The notes beneath the pieces are model-generated. The model was not told where the DNA came from. It saw only the letters and a list, made by a program, of their open reading frames with translations, and ran no database searches. 10,944 nucleotides of DNA from JBEKJU01 sp050011095 (GTDB lineage Bacteria; Desulfobacterota; Syntrophorhabdia; Syntrophorhabdales; WCHB1-27): the NCBI GenBank assembly GCA_050011095.1, contig JBEKJU010000168.1, positions 1 through 10,944 of the forward strand, given 5' to 3'. Below are positions 1 through 5,572 of the stretch, in pieces (position 1 is the stretch's first letter; the number at the start of each line of letters is the position of its first letter). The position numbers and the translations under genes were made by a program.

Positions 1-138
1 TCAGATGGCGAAGGATTTTTGGCCGATCGGCGAGGCGCGGAAAGGCCAAATGTACTGGATGTACATGACCTTTTCGCAACGAAGCGGGCGGACAAAAGGA
101 CGAGCCAGATGGCCCATTTATTGTCTGACGAGCCCTAA
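1..138 (+). mobile_element. MITE-like dispersed element, copy A
   Basis: Positions 17-138 match the reverse complement of 3071-3192 at 121 of 122 bases; the only difference is G at 123. The right end (129-138) reads CGAGCCCTAA, the complement of the TTAGGGCTCG end of copy B. The left end (about 1-16) is a decayed version of the other terminus, with a 4-base gap relative to copy B. Inside are a 10-bp palindrome GCCGATCGGC (22-31) and a long interrupted hairpin (37-77): a 9-bp outer stem with one G-U pair, an inner stem ATGTAC/GTACAT and a 5-base loop. GACGAGCC occurs twice directly (99-106, 127-134). No transposase is present, so this looks like a non-autonomous element. An open frame (5-187) runs through it, but it has no recognisable family. 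The repeat is directly visible; the mobile nature is inferred. Confidence 0.7.
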
Positions 139-153
139 GGGCGGCGGTAACGG

Positions 154-1170
154 ATGGAGACGGCGGCCGGGCGCTACAGCGAGATAAAGGACATACACAT
201 AAAGGTGTGCCTCGAAAGGGATGTGGAATCAGCCCTCTCTACGGGTCTTGAGAAGGTCCGTCTGGCAGGGGGCATCCCGAACTTTGCGAGGGACGCCATG
301 GAGACGTCTACAGCGTTCCTCGGCAGGACCCTCTCGCTTCCCCTTCTCATCGCACCTATCACGGGCGGGGGCAGGCTATCTATGCACATCAACAGGAATC
401 TCGCGATGGCCGCCGAACACTGCCGGATAGCCATGGCCCTAGGATCCGCGCGGCCCATGCTGGAGAAAAGGGCGGACGCGGAATCGTACCTGGTGAGGGA
501 GTGGGCGCCGACGATCCCGCTGCTCGCGAACCTCGGGCTTGTCCACGCGCGGAGGGGTAGGGACTATCTCATGGAGGCGGTCGAATCCATCCACGCGGAT
601 GGAATCATGCTCTATGTAAACCCCCTGCACGAGATCCTCCAGACCGATGGAGAAACGGATTTCAGCGGGGCCCTCGATGCCCTGGAGAATGCGCTTCAGG
701 ACTTCCCCTACCCGGTATTTCTGAAGGAAGTCGGCGCCGGCCTTCCGGAGTCGGTCGTCCGGTGGGCGGCGGCAAGGAAGATCGCCGGAGTCGATGTAGC
801 GGGTCTTGGCGGCACGAGCTGGCCGAGGATTGAAGGGTACATACAGGACAAGGATTACGGAATCTACGAAAATATCGGCACGTGCACGAGAGACGCGATC
901 ATCGCCGCGGCTGGACTGCTCGCGGAGGGACAGCATCTCATCGCGGGAGGAGGCATCAGGTCAGGCATTGACATGGCAAAGGCCTTCGCCCTCGGTGCGA
1001 CCCTTACCTCCATGGCGCTCCCTTTCCTGAGATGGTCCAAATGGTCCGCGGAGAAGGTGATCGAAGGGGTCGAGAGGCTCAAAGAAGAGCTTCTCGTCAG
1101 CCTTTGGTGCAGCGGATCGAGGACAATAGGCGAGCTGAGAGACAGGATCGCTCCGGAGCCGGGCTGCTGA
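154..1170 (+). CDS. fni: Type 2 isopentenyl-diphosphate isomerase-like FMN protein with altered active site
   Basis: 338 aa, the usual IDI-2 length, with a TIM-barrel FMN-binding pattern. Family motifs in order: KDIHIKVCL near residue 12, PITGG (68-72, usually MTGG), GSAR (97-100, usually GSQR), ANLG (125-128), YVNPLHE (154-160), KEVG (191-194), VAGLGGTSW (215-223) and AGGGIRSG (264-271). IDI-2 interconverts isopentenyl and dimethylallyl diphosphate in the cytosol using reduced FMN. Several positions normally fixed in IDI-2 differ: the Arg of the N-terminal RK pair is Ile11, the His of HxNxxQE is Tyr154, and the catalytic Gln is His159. Lys12, His15, Asn156, Glu160 and Lys191 are kept. It is therefore an IDI-2 family member by sequence, but its activity is uncertain. 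ATG 154 gives the normal N-terminus, although the upstream GGGCGG is only a weak ribosome site. Element copy A ends 15 bases upstream, so any native promoter is displaced or lies in the element. No other isoprenoid genes are nearby. Confidence 0.82.
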   Translation: METAAGRYSEIKDIHIKVCLERDVESALSTGLEKVRLAGGIPNFARDAMETSTAFLGRTLSLPLLIAPITGGGRLSMHINRNLAMAAEHCRIAMALGSARPMLEKRADAESYLVREWAPTIPLLANLGLVHARRGRDYLMEAVESIHADGIMLYVNPLHEILQTDGETDFSGALDALENALQDFPYPVFLKEVGAGLPESVVRWAAARKIAGVDVAGLGGTSWPRIEGYIQDKDYGIYENIGTCTRDAIIAAAGLLAEGQHLIAGGGIRSGIDMAKAFALGATLTSMALPFLRWSKWSAEKVIEGVERLKEELLVSLWCSGSRTIGELRDRIAPEPGC

Positions 1171-1202
1171 AGGAGTCGCCGGGTCAGCCCGTCCCCTTTT
1201 TC
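1160..1202 (+). terminator. Possible intrinsic terminator after the IDI-2-like gene
   Basis: A perfect 7-bp stem CGGGCTG (1160-1166) / CAGCCCG (1185-1191) overlaps the stop codon. It has an 18-base loop and is followed by TCCCC and a T run (1197-1202), with a second T run at 1209-1214. The large loop and the C tract before the T run make it weaker than a classical terminator. If real, it separates the upstream gene from the crotonase, which lies 137 bp downstream. Confidence 0.35.
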
Positions 1203-1307
1203 GCCTGTTTTTTCTCTTGAAATAATTCCCCTTCCTGGTCCATGATAAGAAAGCGCGAGTGACTGAACCGAAGGTGCAGCGAATTCCCGAGTTACAGGAG
1301 GATTCCC

Positions 1308-2066
1308 ATGGGTGTGGTGACAGAAGCCTTTCATGACGGTGTGTATCACCTGACCTTGAACAGACCCGACAAGAAGAACGCCATGAGCGAGGAGCTTCTG
1401 GAGGCCCTCTACCACTCGCTCCAAAGGGCGGAAAAGGAGGCCGCGCCGATTGTCGTGATCAGGGGCGCGGGAAAGACCTTTTGTTCGGGGGGTGATGTGA
1501 TCGAGTTCAAGGACAGCGAGGAGCCCGGCATCAAGATAGATGCCATGGCTGATTTTCTCAACAGGGGCATCACCCTCATACGCACCATGCCGGCCATCGT
1601 CATCGCCGTGGTCGAGGGCCTGGCTTTCGGCGCGGGCCTCAGCCTCTCCTGCGCGTGTGATTTCACCTTGGCTGAGGAAAAGGCAGTGATGAACATGGCC
1701 TACAGGCGGATAGGACTGACGCCGGACGGCGGAGGAAGCATCTTTCTTTCGCGTCTCGTCGGCATGAAGCGGTTCAGCGAACTCTATTTCCTCTCCCGTA
1801 ACATCGGCATGGAAGAGGCAAGACAGATGGGAATCGTCAATTTCGTCGTCGGCGAGGGGGAACTCGAAGCGAGACTGGCAGCCCTCATCGAGGATTTGTT
1901 GGCCCTTCCTTTTGAAACGACCAGAAAGCTGAAGGAATTGGTGAACCTCTCCCTCCTCGGGGGATTGGGGCCCCATCTGGACAGGGAGAGGCTGTACGTG
2001 TCTCAGTTCTCCGCGGAGCCCGAGTTCCAGGAGCGACTCAAGAGGCTCTTCAAGAAGGGGTCATAG
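1308..2066 (+). CDS. Enoyl-CoA hydratase/isomerase (crotonase) family protein, isomerase-like
   Basis: 252 aa, typical for crotonases. Two oxyanion-hole regions are visible: FCSGGD (58-63) and GLAFGAGLSLSCACD (104-118). The classical hydratase needs two glutamates (rat numbering E144 and E164). Here the aligned residues are Ser112 and Tyr132, so ordinary hydratase chemistry is unlikely. GLTPDGGGS (136-144) carries Asp140 at the position used as catalytic acid/base in PaaG-type delta3-delta2 enoyl-CoA isomerases. An isomerase or another acyl-CoA rearrangement is the better guess; the substrate cannot be read from the sequence. A strong AGGAGG lies 8 bases before the ATG, fixing the start. The cupin gene follows after 26 bp, so the two are probably co-transcribed. 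An upstream gene ends 137 bp before, possibly with a terminator between. Confidence 0.88.
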   Translation: MGVVTEAFHDGVYHLTLNRPDKKNAMSEELLEALYHSLQRAEKEAAPIVVIRGAGKTFCSGGDVIEFKDSEEPGIKIDAMADFLNRGITLIRTMPAIVIAVVEGLAFGAGLSLSCACDFTLAEEKAVMNMAYRRIGLTPDGGGSIFLSRLVGMKRFSELYFLSRNIGMEEARQMGIVNFVVGEGELEARLAALIEDLLALPFETTRKLKELVNLSLLGGLGPHLDRERLYVSQFSAEPEFQERLKRLFKKGS

Positions 2067-2092
2067 TGGGGATGTAGTGTGGGGGAAGAGAT

Positions 2093-2446
2093 ATGACGAT
2101 TAGCGAGCAGGCAGCGCCTCCTTGGGGAAGGTGGTTTGTCCTGCATGATGAGGGCGCGTTCAAGGTTAAGCGGATCGAGGTATTTCCCGGCAAGCGCCTG
2201 AGCTATCAGAAGCACCTCAAAAGGGAGGAGCACTGGTATGTGGTAAGGGGGCAGGCGCGGATCACGAGAGACGGACAGGAATACACCCTTGAAGTGGGCG
2301 GGTCTACGGACATAGCCAGGGAGGCGCTCCACAGAATCGAGAACGTGGGGGACGATCTGCTGGTCCTCATAGAGGTGCAGAGGGGCGACTATCTCGGGGA
2401 GGATGACATTATTCGGATCGAGGACGACTTTGAACGTATGGGGTAG
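2093..2446 (+). CDS. Stand-alone cupin, type II mannose-6-phosphate isomerase-like domain
   Basis: 117 aa, matching the C-terminal isomerase domain of bifunctional ManC/AlgA proteins without the nucleotidyltransferase half. Visible motifs: PPWGRW (9-14), FKVKRIEVFPGKRLSYQ (23-39), the metal-binding cupin set Gln39-x-His41, Glu46, His47 and His80, and the diagnostic tail IEVQRGDYLGEDDIIRIEDD (93-112). The family interconverts fructose-6-phosphate and mannose-6-phosphate with a divalent metal in the cytosol. Single-domain versions are common in bacteria and archaea and are usually annotated as phosphomannose isomerase type II or cupin-domain protein. The Arg usually found in RPWG is Pro10 here. 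Ribosome site GGGGGAAGAG precedes the ATG, and the crotonase stop lies 26 bp upstream. Why a sugar-phosphate cupin follows a crotonase is not clear. Confidence 0.85.
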   Translation: MTISEQAAPPWGRWFVLHDEGAFKVKRIEVFPGKRLSYQKHLKREEHWYVVRGQARITRDGQEYTLEVGGSTDIAREALHRIENVGDDLLVLIEVQRGDYLGEDDIIRIEDDFERMG

Positions 2447-2452
2447 GGCTGG

Positions 2453-2513
2453 CCGGGTGCCCGGGACCTTCCGTGGTCGGTGGCGCCCGGCGGCATGGCG
2501 CAACACCGGGCGC
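2453..2513 (+). terminator. GC-rich hairpins after the cupin gene
   Basis: Two hairpins lie 6 and 36 bases after the stop: CCGGG/CCCGG with a 2-base loop (2453-2464), and a perfect 8-bp stem GCGCCCGG (2483-2490) / CCGGGCGC (2506-2513) with a 15-base loop. No T run follows directly, so termination would not be the classical intrinsic type. A transcript-end or mRNA-stabilising role is inferred. Confidence 0.35.
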
Positions 2514-2530
2514 GTCAGGCCATACGCACG

Positions 2531-2597
2531 GACACACTTTTCGTGACATTTTTGTAGTGCAGCGAGAGAGACACATTTTTTTGTTGACATTGTTGTC
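2531..2597 (+). promoter_or_regulatory. AT-rich tract with four GACA-type motifs upstream of and overlapping a promoter
   Basis: Within this stretch GACA followed by a T-rich run recurs at 2531 (GACACACTTTT), 2545 (GACATTTTTGT), 2570 (GACACATTTTTTTGT) and 2586 (GACATTGTTGTC, itself an imperfect GACA/TGTC dyad). The last overlaps the -35 box of the promoter at 2584. The tract is markedly AT-rich against GC-rich surroundings. Operator sites or a curved UP-like region are possible. No known regulator motif is recognised. Confidence 0.3.
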
Positions 2598-2612
2598 CGA
2601 CTGTTCTAGATT
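2584..2612 (+). promoter_or_regulatory. Sigma-70-type promoter TTGACA-N17-TAGATT
   Basis: A perfect -35 box TTGACA (2584-2589), a 17-base spacer and a -10 box TAGATT (2607-2612, 4 of 6 consensus) predict a start near 2619. It points to the small ORF at 2725, leaving an untranslated leader of about 105 bases. The sequence match is clear; activity is inferred. Confidence 0.6.
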
Positions 2613-2618
2613 GTAATT

Positions 2619-2724
2619 TAATCAGTAAAATTGCAAACAAAGGGTGGGAACACGGGATAGGTTTGATACCCCGACGCCCCCCCGTGCATTGTAGCCCGCT
2701 TTAGACCGGGGCAACTGTTTTCAT
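2619..2724 (+). other. Structured leader of the small ORF (no known riboswitch class recognised)
   Basis: The predicted leader contains a perfect 6-bp pair CACGGG (2651-2656) / CCCGTG (2681-2686) enclosing GGTTTGATACC, and a second weak pairing CCCG / CGGG (about 2694-2709). I compared it by eye with c-di-GMP, SAM, fluoride and preQ1 riboswitch consensus features and saw no convincing match. It could be a structured 5' region or simply GC-rich sequence. Confidence 0.25.
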
Positions 2725-3057
2725 ATGAGAATCGTCTACACGAACCTGAAAGAAAACGACGCCGGAGTGAAGAGAAGCGTGAGACAGCTCCGCGTTGAAT
2801 TCAACACGCGGGATGGACGATCCGTTTCTCAGCAGCCTTCAGTAGAGGCGTGCCGGCCCGCAACCGATCAACGGAACGAGGAATATGGGGTCCCAGGGCC
2901 CGAGACCCCGGAAACCACGGTCCCATCCTGCATTCAGCAGAATGCCCCTGTGGCCGAGGGCATGGGCGCGTTCAGAAACATGTTCATCAAGAGATTTACG
3001 GACAGCCAAGTGGCCGCTCCGGCCGGGAATAAGGGAAACTTCTGCATCACGGTCTGA
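2725..3057 (+). CDS. Hypothetical small protein (110 aa)
   Basis: Not recognised. The predicted product is hydrophilic, with a basic N-terminal third, a Pro/Gln/Glu-rich middle and no signal peptide, membrane segment or known motif. There are two cysteines (at about residues 43 and 68) and a third near the C-terminus. Support: a strong promoter about 106 bases upstream, and third codon positions that are mostly G or C, as in the neighbours, especially in the first third. Against: there is no Shine-Dalgarno before ATG 2725 (the preceding bases are CTGTTTTCAT), and the stop lies only 13 bases before element copy B. It could be a real small gene, a decayed one, or a chance frame in a transcribed non-coding RNA. 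Confidence 0.35.
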   Translation: MRIVYTNLKENDAGVKRSVRQLRVEFNTRDGRSVSQQPSVEACRPATDQRNEEYGVPGPETPETTVPSCIQQNAPVAEGMGAFRNMFIKRFTDSQVAAPAGNKGNFCITV

Positions 3058-3070
3058 AGCGGCCCCATGA

Positions 3071-3213
3071 TTAGGGCTCGTCAGAAAATAAATGGGCCAT
3101 CTGGCTCGTCCTTTTGTCCGCCCGCTTCGTTGCGAAAAGGTCATGTACATCCAGTACATTTGGCCTTTCCGCGCCTCGCCGATCGGCCAAAATTATTTCC
3201 TTCCGAGCCCTCA
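3071..3213 (-). mobile_element. MITE-like dispersed element, copy B (inverted relative to copy A)
   Basis: Positions 3071-3192 are the inverted partner of 17-138, at 121 of 122 identical. This copy is bounded by matching ends: TTAGGGCTCG at 3071-3080 and CGAGCCCTCA at 3204-3213, whose complement TGAGGGCTCG matches at 9 of 10. The unit is therefore about 143 bp with terminal inverted repeats. It carries the same internal palindrome (3178-3187) and long hairpin (3132-3172). It lies between the convergent small ORF and histidine kinase genes, 18 bases from the kinase stop. No clear target duplication is visible; TA sits next to GGGCTCG at the intact ends of both copies, which might reflect TA-targeted insertion. 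It may also act as a transcription boundary. Confidence 0.7.
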
Positions 3214-3231
3214 CAAATTGGGATGAAATAG

Positions 3232-5547
3232 CTATATTCTCCCCGAAGAGGGGAGCAGATTCTCCTCAGGGAGACCGCCTTTTTCCGGCTCCTCCAGGGC
3301 ACGGCGCAGGGCCTCCCACATCTCCCGTTTCGAGACGGGCTTCATGACGAACTCCCTGATGCCGATCCTTTGAATCTCCCTTTGCGAGACGGCGTCGCTG
3401 TATCCTGTGCACAGAATGATCGGGACATTGGCCCTTTTCGCGATGATCTTCCTCGCCAGGGTCATTCCCGTCATCTCCGGCATTGTCTGATCGGTGATGA
3501 TGACGTCGAAGGCCTGAGAATCCTCGTCGAACAGCTTGAGCGCCTCCACACTGCTTGCCTTTGCTACGACGGAGTATCCCAAACGCTCCAGCATCATCTT
3601 CTCCGCCTCGATTATGTCGGGTTCGTCGTCAATGAGGAGGATCCTTCCTCTTCCCGGTCCCATCGGCTCCTCACCGCGGGCGCTCTGGAGCGCCGGAGGC
3701 TCTTCGACAAGGGGGAGAAAGATATAAAAGACGCTTCCTTTCCCCAATTCGCTCTCGACCTGGATAGTGCCCCTGTGGTCTTCCACGATGCCGTGCACCA
3801 CGGAGAGCCCGAGCCCGGTTCCTTCACCCGTTTCCTTGGTCGTGAAGAAGGGATCGAAGATCCTCTCCAATGTGGCCGCCCCCATACCCGCCCCCGTATC
3901 CCTGACCGATATCCTCACATAGGACCCCGGCTCCATGCCCGGCCGGGGCGGTTCCTCCTGCTGCCGGAAACACACACGCGCCACGCCTATCTCCAGCAGA
4001 CCCCCGTTTTCCCGCATTGCATAGGCCGCATTCGTGGAAAGGTTCATAAGTACCTGCTGGATCTGGGTTGGATCGGAACGCACGGTCAGTTCCTCGGATG
4101 AAAGGTCGTGCCGGATTTCTATGGTGGAGGGGATGGACGCGCGAAGGAGCTTCACCGTCTCCTCCATGACAGGGCCGATTGCAACCGGGTTGTGGGACCG
4201 TTCGCCCCTCCGGCTGAAGGTCAGGATCTGTCGCACGAGGTCCCTGCCCCGGCTGGCGGCCCTCAGGACGTTTTCGAGAAAGCGTCTTTCCGGCCGCTCC
4301 GCCATGTCGTCGAGGGCCAGTTCGGTGAACCCGATGATGGCGGCGAGGATATTGTTGAAGTCATGAGCTATGCCGCCCGAAAGCGTTCCTATGGCCTCCA
4401 TCTTCTGTGCCTGCTGAAGCTGCTGCTCGACCCTTTTTTGCTCGGTCATGTCGATGAGGATGCCCCGTGCGCCGACGACCTCCCCATTATCGATAACCGG
4501 CGAGAAATAGACGCACGCAGGGAAAAAGCTTCCATCCCTCCTTTCGGCCGCGCCGGAGATGCGCACCGTGCAGCCGTTTTCCATGCTCGTGTCCATGGCG
4601 CTTGTGAACCCGGCCCTGTCGCTTTCCGCAATGAGACGGACAAAATCGAGGAAACCGGAAACGTCTGCCCCGGTATAGCCAAAGACCCGAAGGGCCTCTC
4701 TGTTGACGAATGTCAGCCTGCCCGATCGATCCGTCTCGAAGACCGTCTGGGGCAGGAACTCGGTAAGGTCCCTGTACCTCCGCTCGCTGGCCTTGAGCGA
4801 TCGGTAGGACGCTTTCAGCTTCTCCCCCATTGCCGTAAAGGCGGCAGCAAGCCCGGCGATCTCCGAGGGGCCCTTGAGGACTACCGGGTGATCGAAATCG
4901 CCTTTGGCAATAATGCTCGCCCCCTCATGCAGTTTTTCCAGGGACTGGACGATAGTGGTGTAGAGATGGTAAAAGGTGAGAAGCACGTTCCCGATGAGCA
5001 TCACGACGAGGGAGAGGATGATCTGGAACGACCTGCTCTGGACTGCAAGGATCGCATGTTTGCTTTCCTGTACGAGCAGCCCTCCGTCGTGAACCATCCC
5101 CTGGGTTTTAGCCATGAGCTGGGCCATCAACCGCTCCTCCGATTCGGCGTAAAGCTCCCTTCTCTCTCCCGAGACCCGGCTGCCCGCCTCCCGATAGCTG
5201 CGGATGCACGAGAAGACGATCCCCAGACTGACATTCGTCCTTGTCAACCGGTCCAGAAGAAGCTTTTCCCTCTTGCCTCTCATGGATGCCTCGGTGATCA
5301 GCCTCGTCAGGGAGCGGTGCCTGTCCATCCACTGCATTTCCGTGCCGCCCTGTTCCTGCTGCCGCGTGAAGGCGCGGGCGAGCAGGTTGAGCTCGCTTGC
5401 CCCGTTTACGATCTGCTGGGCGATGAAGGACTCCTCGGTGGCCCAATCGATTTCCCTCGCCATGAGAACCAACGTCGCGACTATGGTCATGGCGAGGGCG
5501 ACCAGTACGAAGGCGCTTATCTTCAATTTGACCTTGATGCTCATCAT
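3232..5547 (-). CDS. Membrane-bound hybrid sensor histidine kinase (HAMP-PAS-HisKA-HATPase-REC)
   Basis: 771 aa. TM1 is about 10-30, followed by a periplasmic, mostly helical region of about 145 residues. TM2 is about 174-193, HAMP about 195-250, and PAS about 257-370 (ending with the PAC-type RGILIDMTEQKR). HisKA has GGIAHDFNN with phospho-acceptor His395. The ATPase domain has the N box around Asn506, DTGAGM (550-555), the F box FDPFFTTK (564-571) and GTGLGL (577-582). The C-terminal receiver domain has acidic Asp640/641, phospho-acceptor Asp686, Thr714 and Lys736. All catalytic residues are present, so it should autophosphorylate and pass phosphate to its own receiver. No separate response regulator or DNA-binding output is encoded nearby, so the downstream target is unknown. 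The gene starts 25 bp after the binding-protein gene, with a weak GAGGG before a double ATG. The binding protein is the likely periplasmic ligand presenter. Confidence 0.95.
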   Translation of the reverse strand: MMSIKVKLKISAFVLVALAMTIVATLVLMAREIDWATEESFIAQQIVNGASELNLLARAFTRQQEQGGTEMQWMDRHRSLTRLITEASMRGKREKLLLDRLTRTNVSLGIVFSCIRSYREAGSRVSGERRELYAESEERLMAQLMAKTQGMVHDGGLLVQESKHAILAVQSRSFQIILSLVVMLIGNVLLTFYHLYTTIVQSLEKLHEGASIIAKGDFDHPVVLKGPSEIAGLAAAFTAMGEKLKASYRSLKASERRYRDLTEFLPQTVFETDRSGRLTFVNREALRVFGYTGADVSGFLDFVRLIAESDRAGFTSAMDTSMENGCTVRISGAAERRDGSFFPACVYFSPVIDNGEVVGARGILIDMTEQKRVEQQLQQAQKMEAIGTLSGGIAHDFNNILAAIIGFTELALDDMAERPERRFLENVLRAASRGRDLVRQILTFSRRGERSHNPVAIGPVMEETVKLLRASIPSTIEIRHDLSSEELTVRSDPTQIQQVLMNLSTNAAYAMRENGGLLEIGVARVCFRQQEEPPRPGMEPGSYVRISVRDTGAGMGAATLERIFDPFFTTKETGEGTGLGLSVVHGIVEDHRGTIQVESELGKGSVFYIFLPLVEEPPALQSARGEEPMGPGRGRILLIDDEPDIIEAEKMMLERLGYSVVAKASSVEALKLFDEDSQAFDVIITDQTMPEMTGMTLARKIIAKRANVPIILCTGYSDAVSQREIQRIGIREFVMKPVSKREMWEALRRALEEPEKGGLPEENLLPSSGRI

Positions 5548-5572
5548 TGTCGCGCCCTCTACCGCGTGTCCC

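Noticed and set aside
5..187. Open frame across element copy A
   Set aside because: The frame lies mainly inside the repeat and runs into the start of the IDI-2-like gene; its product matches no family I know, and the same residues in copy B are explained by DNA identity.
1218..1248. Possible promoter TTGAAA ... TGATAA before the crotonase
   Set aside because: The spacing is about 20 bases and the -10 match is poor. A promoter in this 137-bp gap is plausible but not supported by a good motif.
864..1976. 370-codon minus-strand frame opposite the IDI-2-like and crotonase genes
   Set aside because: It is antisense to two clearly conserved genes; long antisense frames are expected in GC-rich DNA.
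2641..2724. Riboswitch in the leader of the small ORF
   Set aside because: The GC-rich pairings do not match any riboswitch consensus I can recall, including c-di-GMP-I/II, SAM, fluoride and preQ1.
2839..3159. Minus-strand frame of 106 codons across copy B and the small ORF
   Set aside because: It is a fusion of repeat-derived sequence with the antisense of the 2725-3057 ORF; no ribosome site or family.
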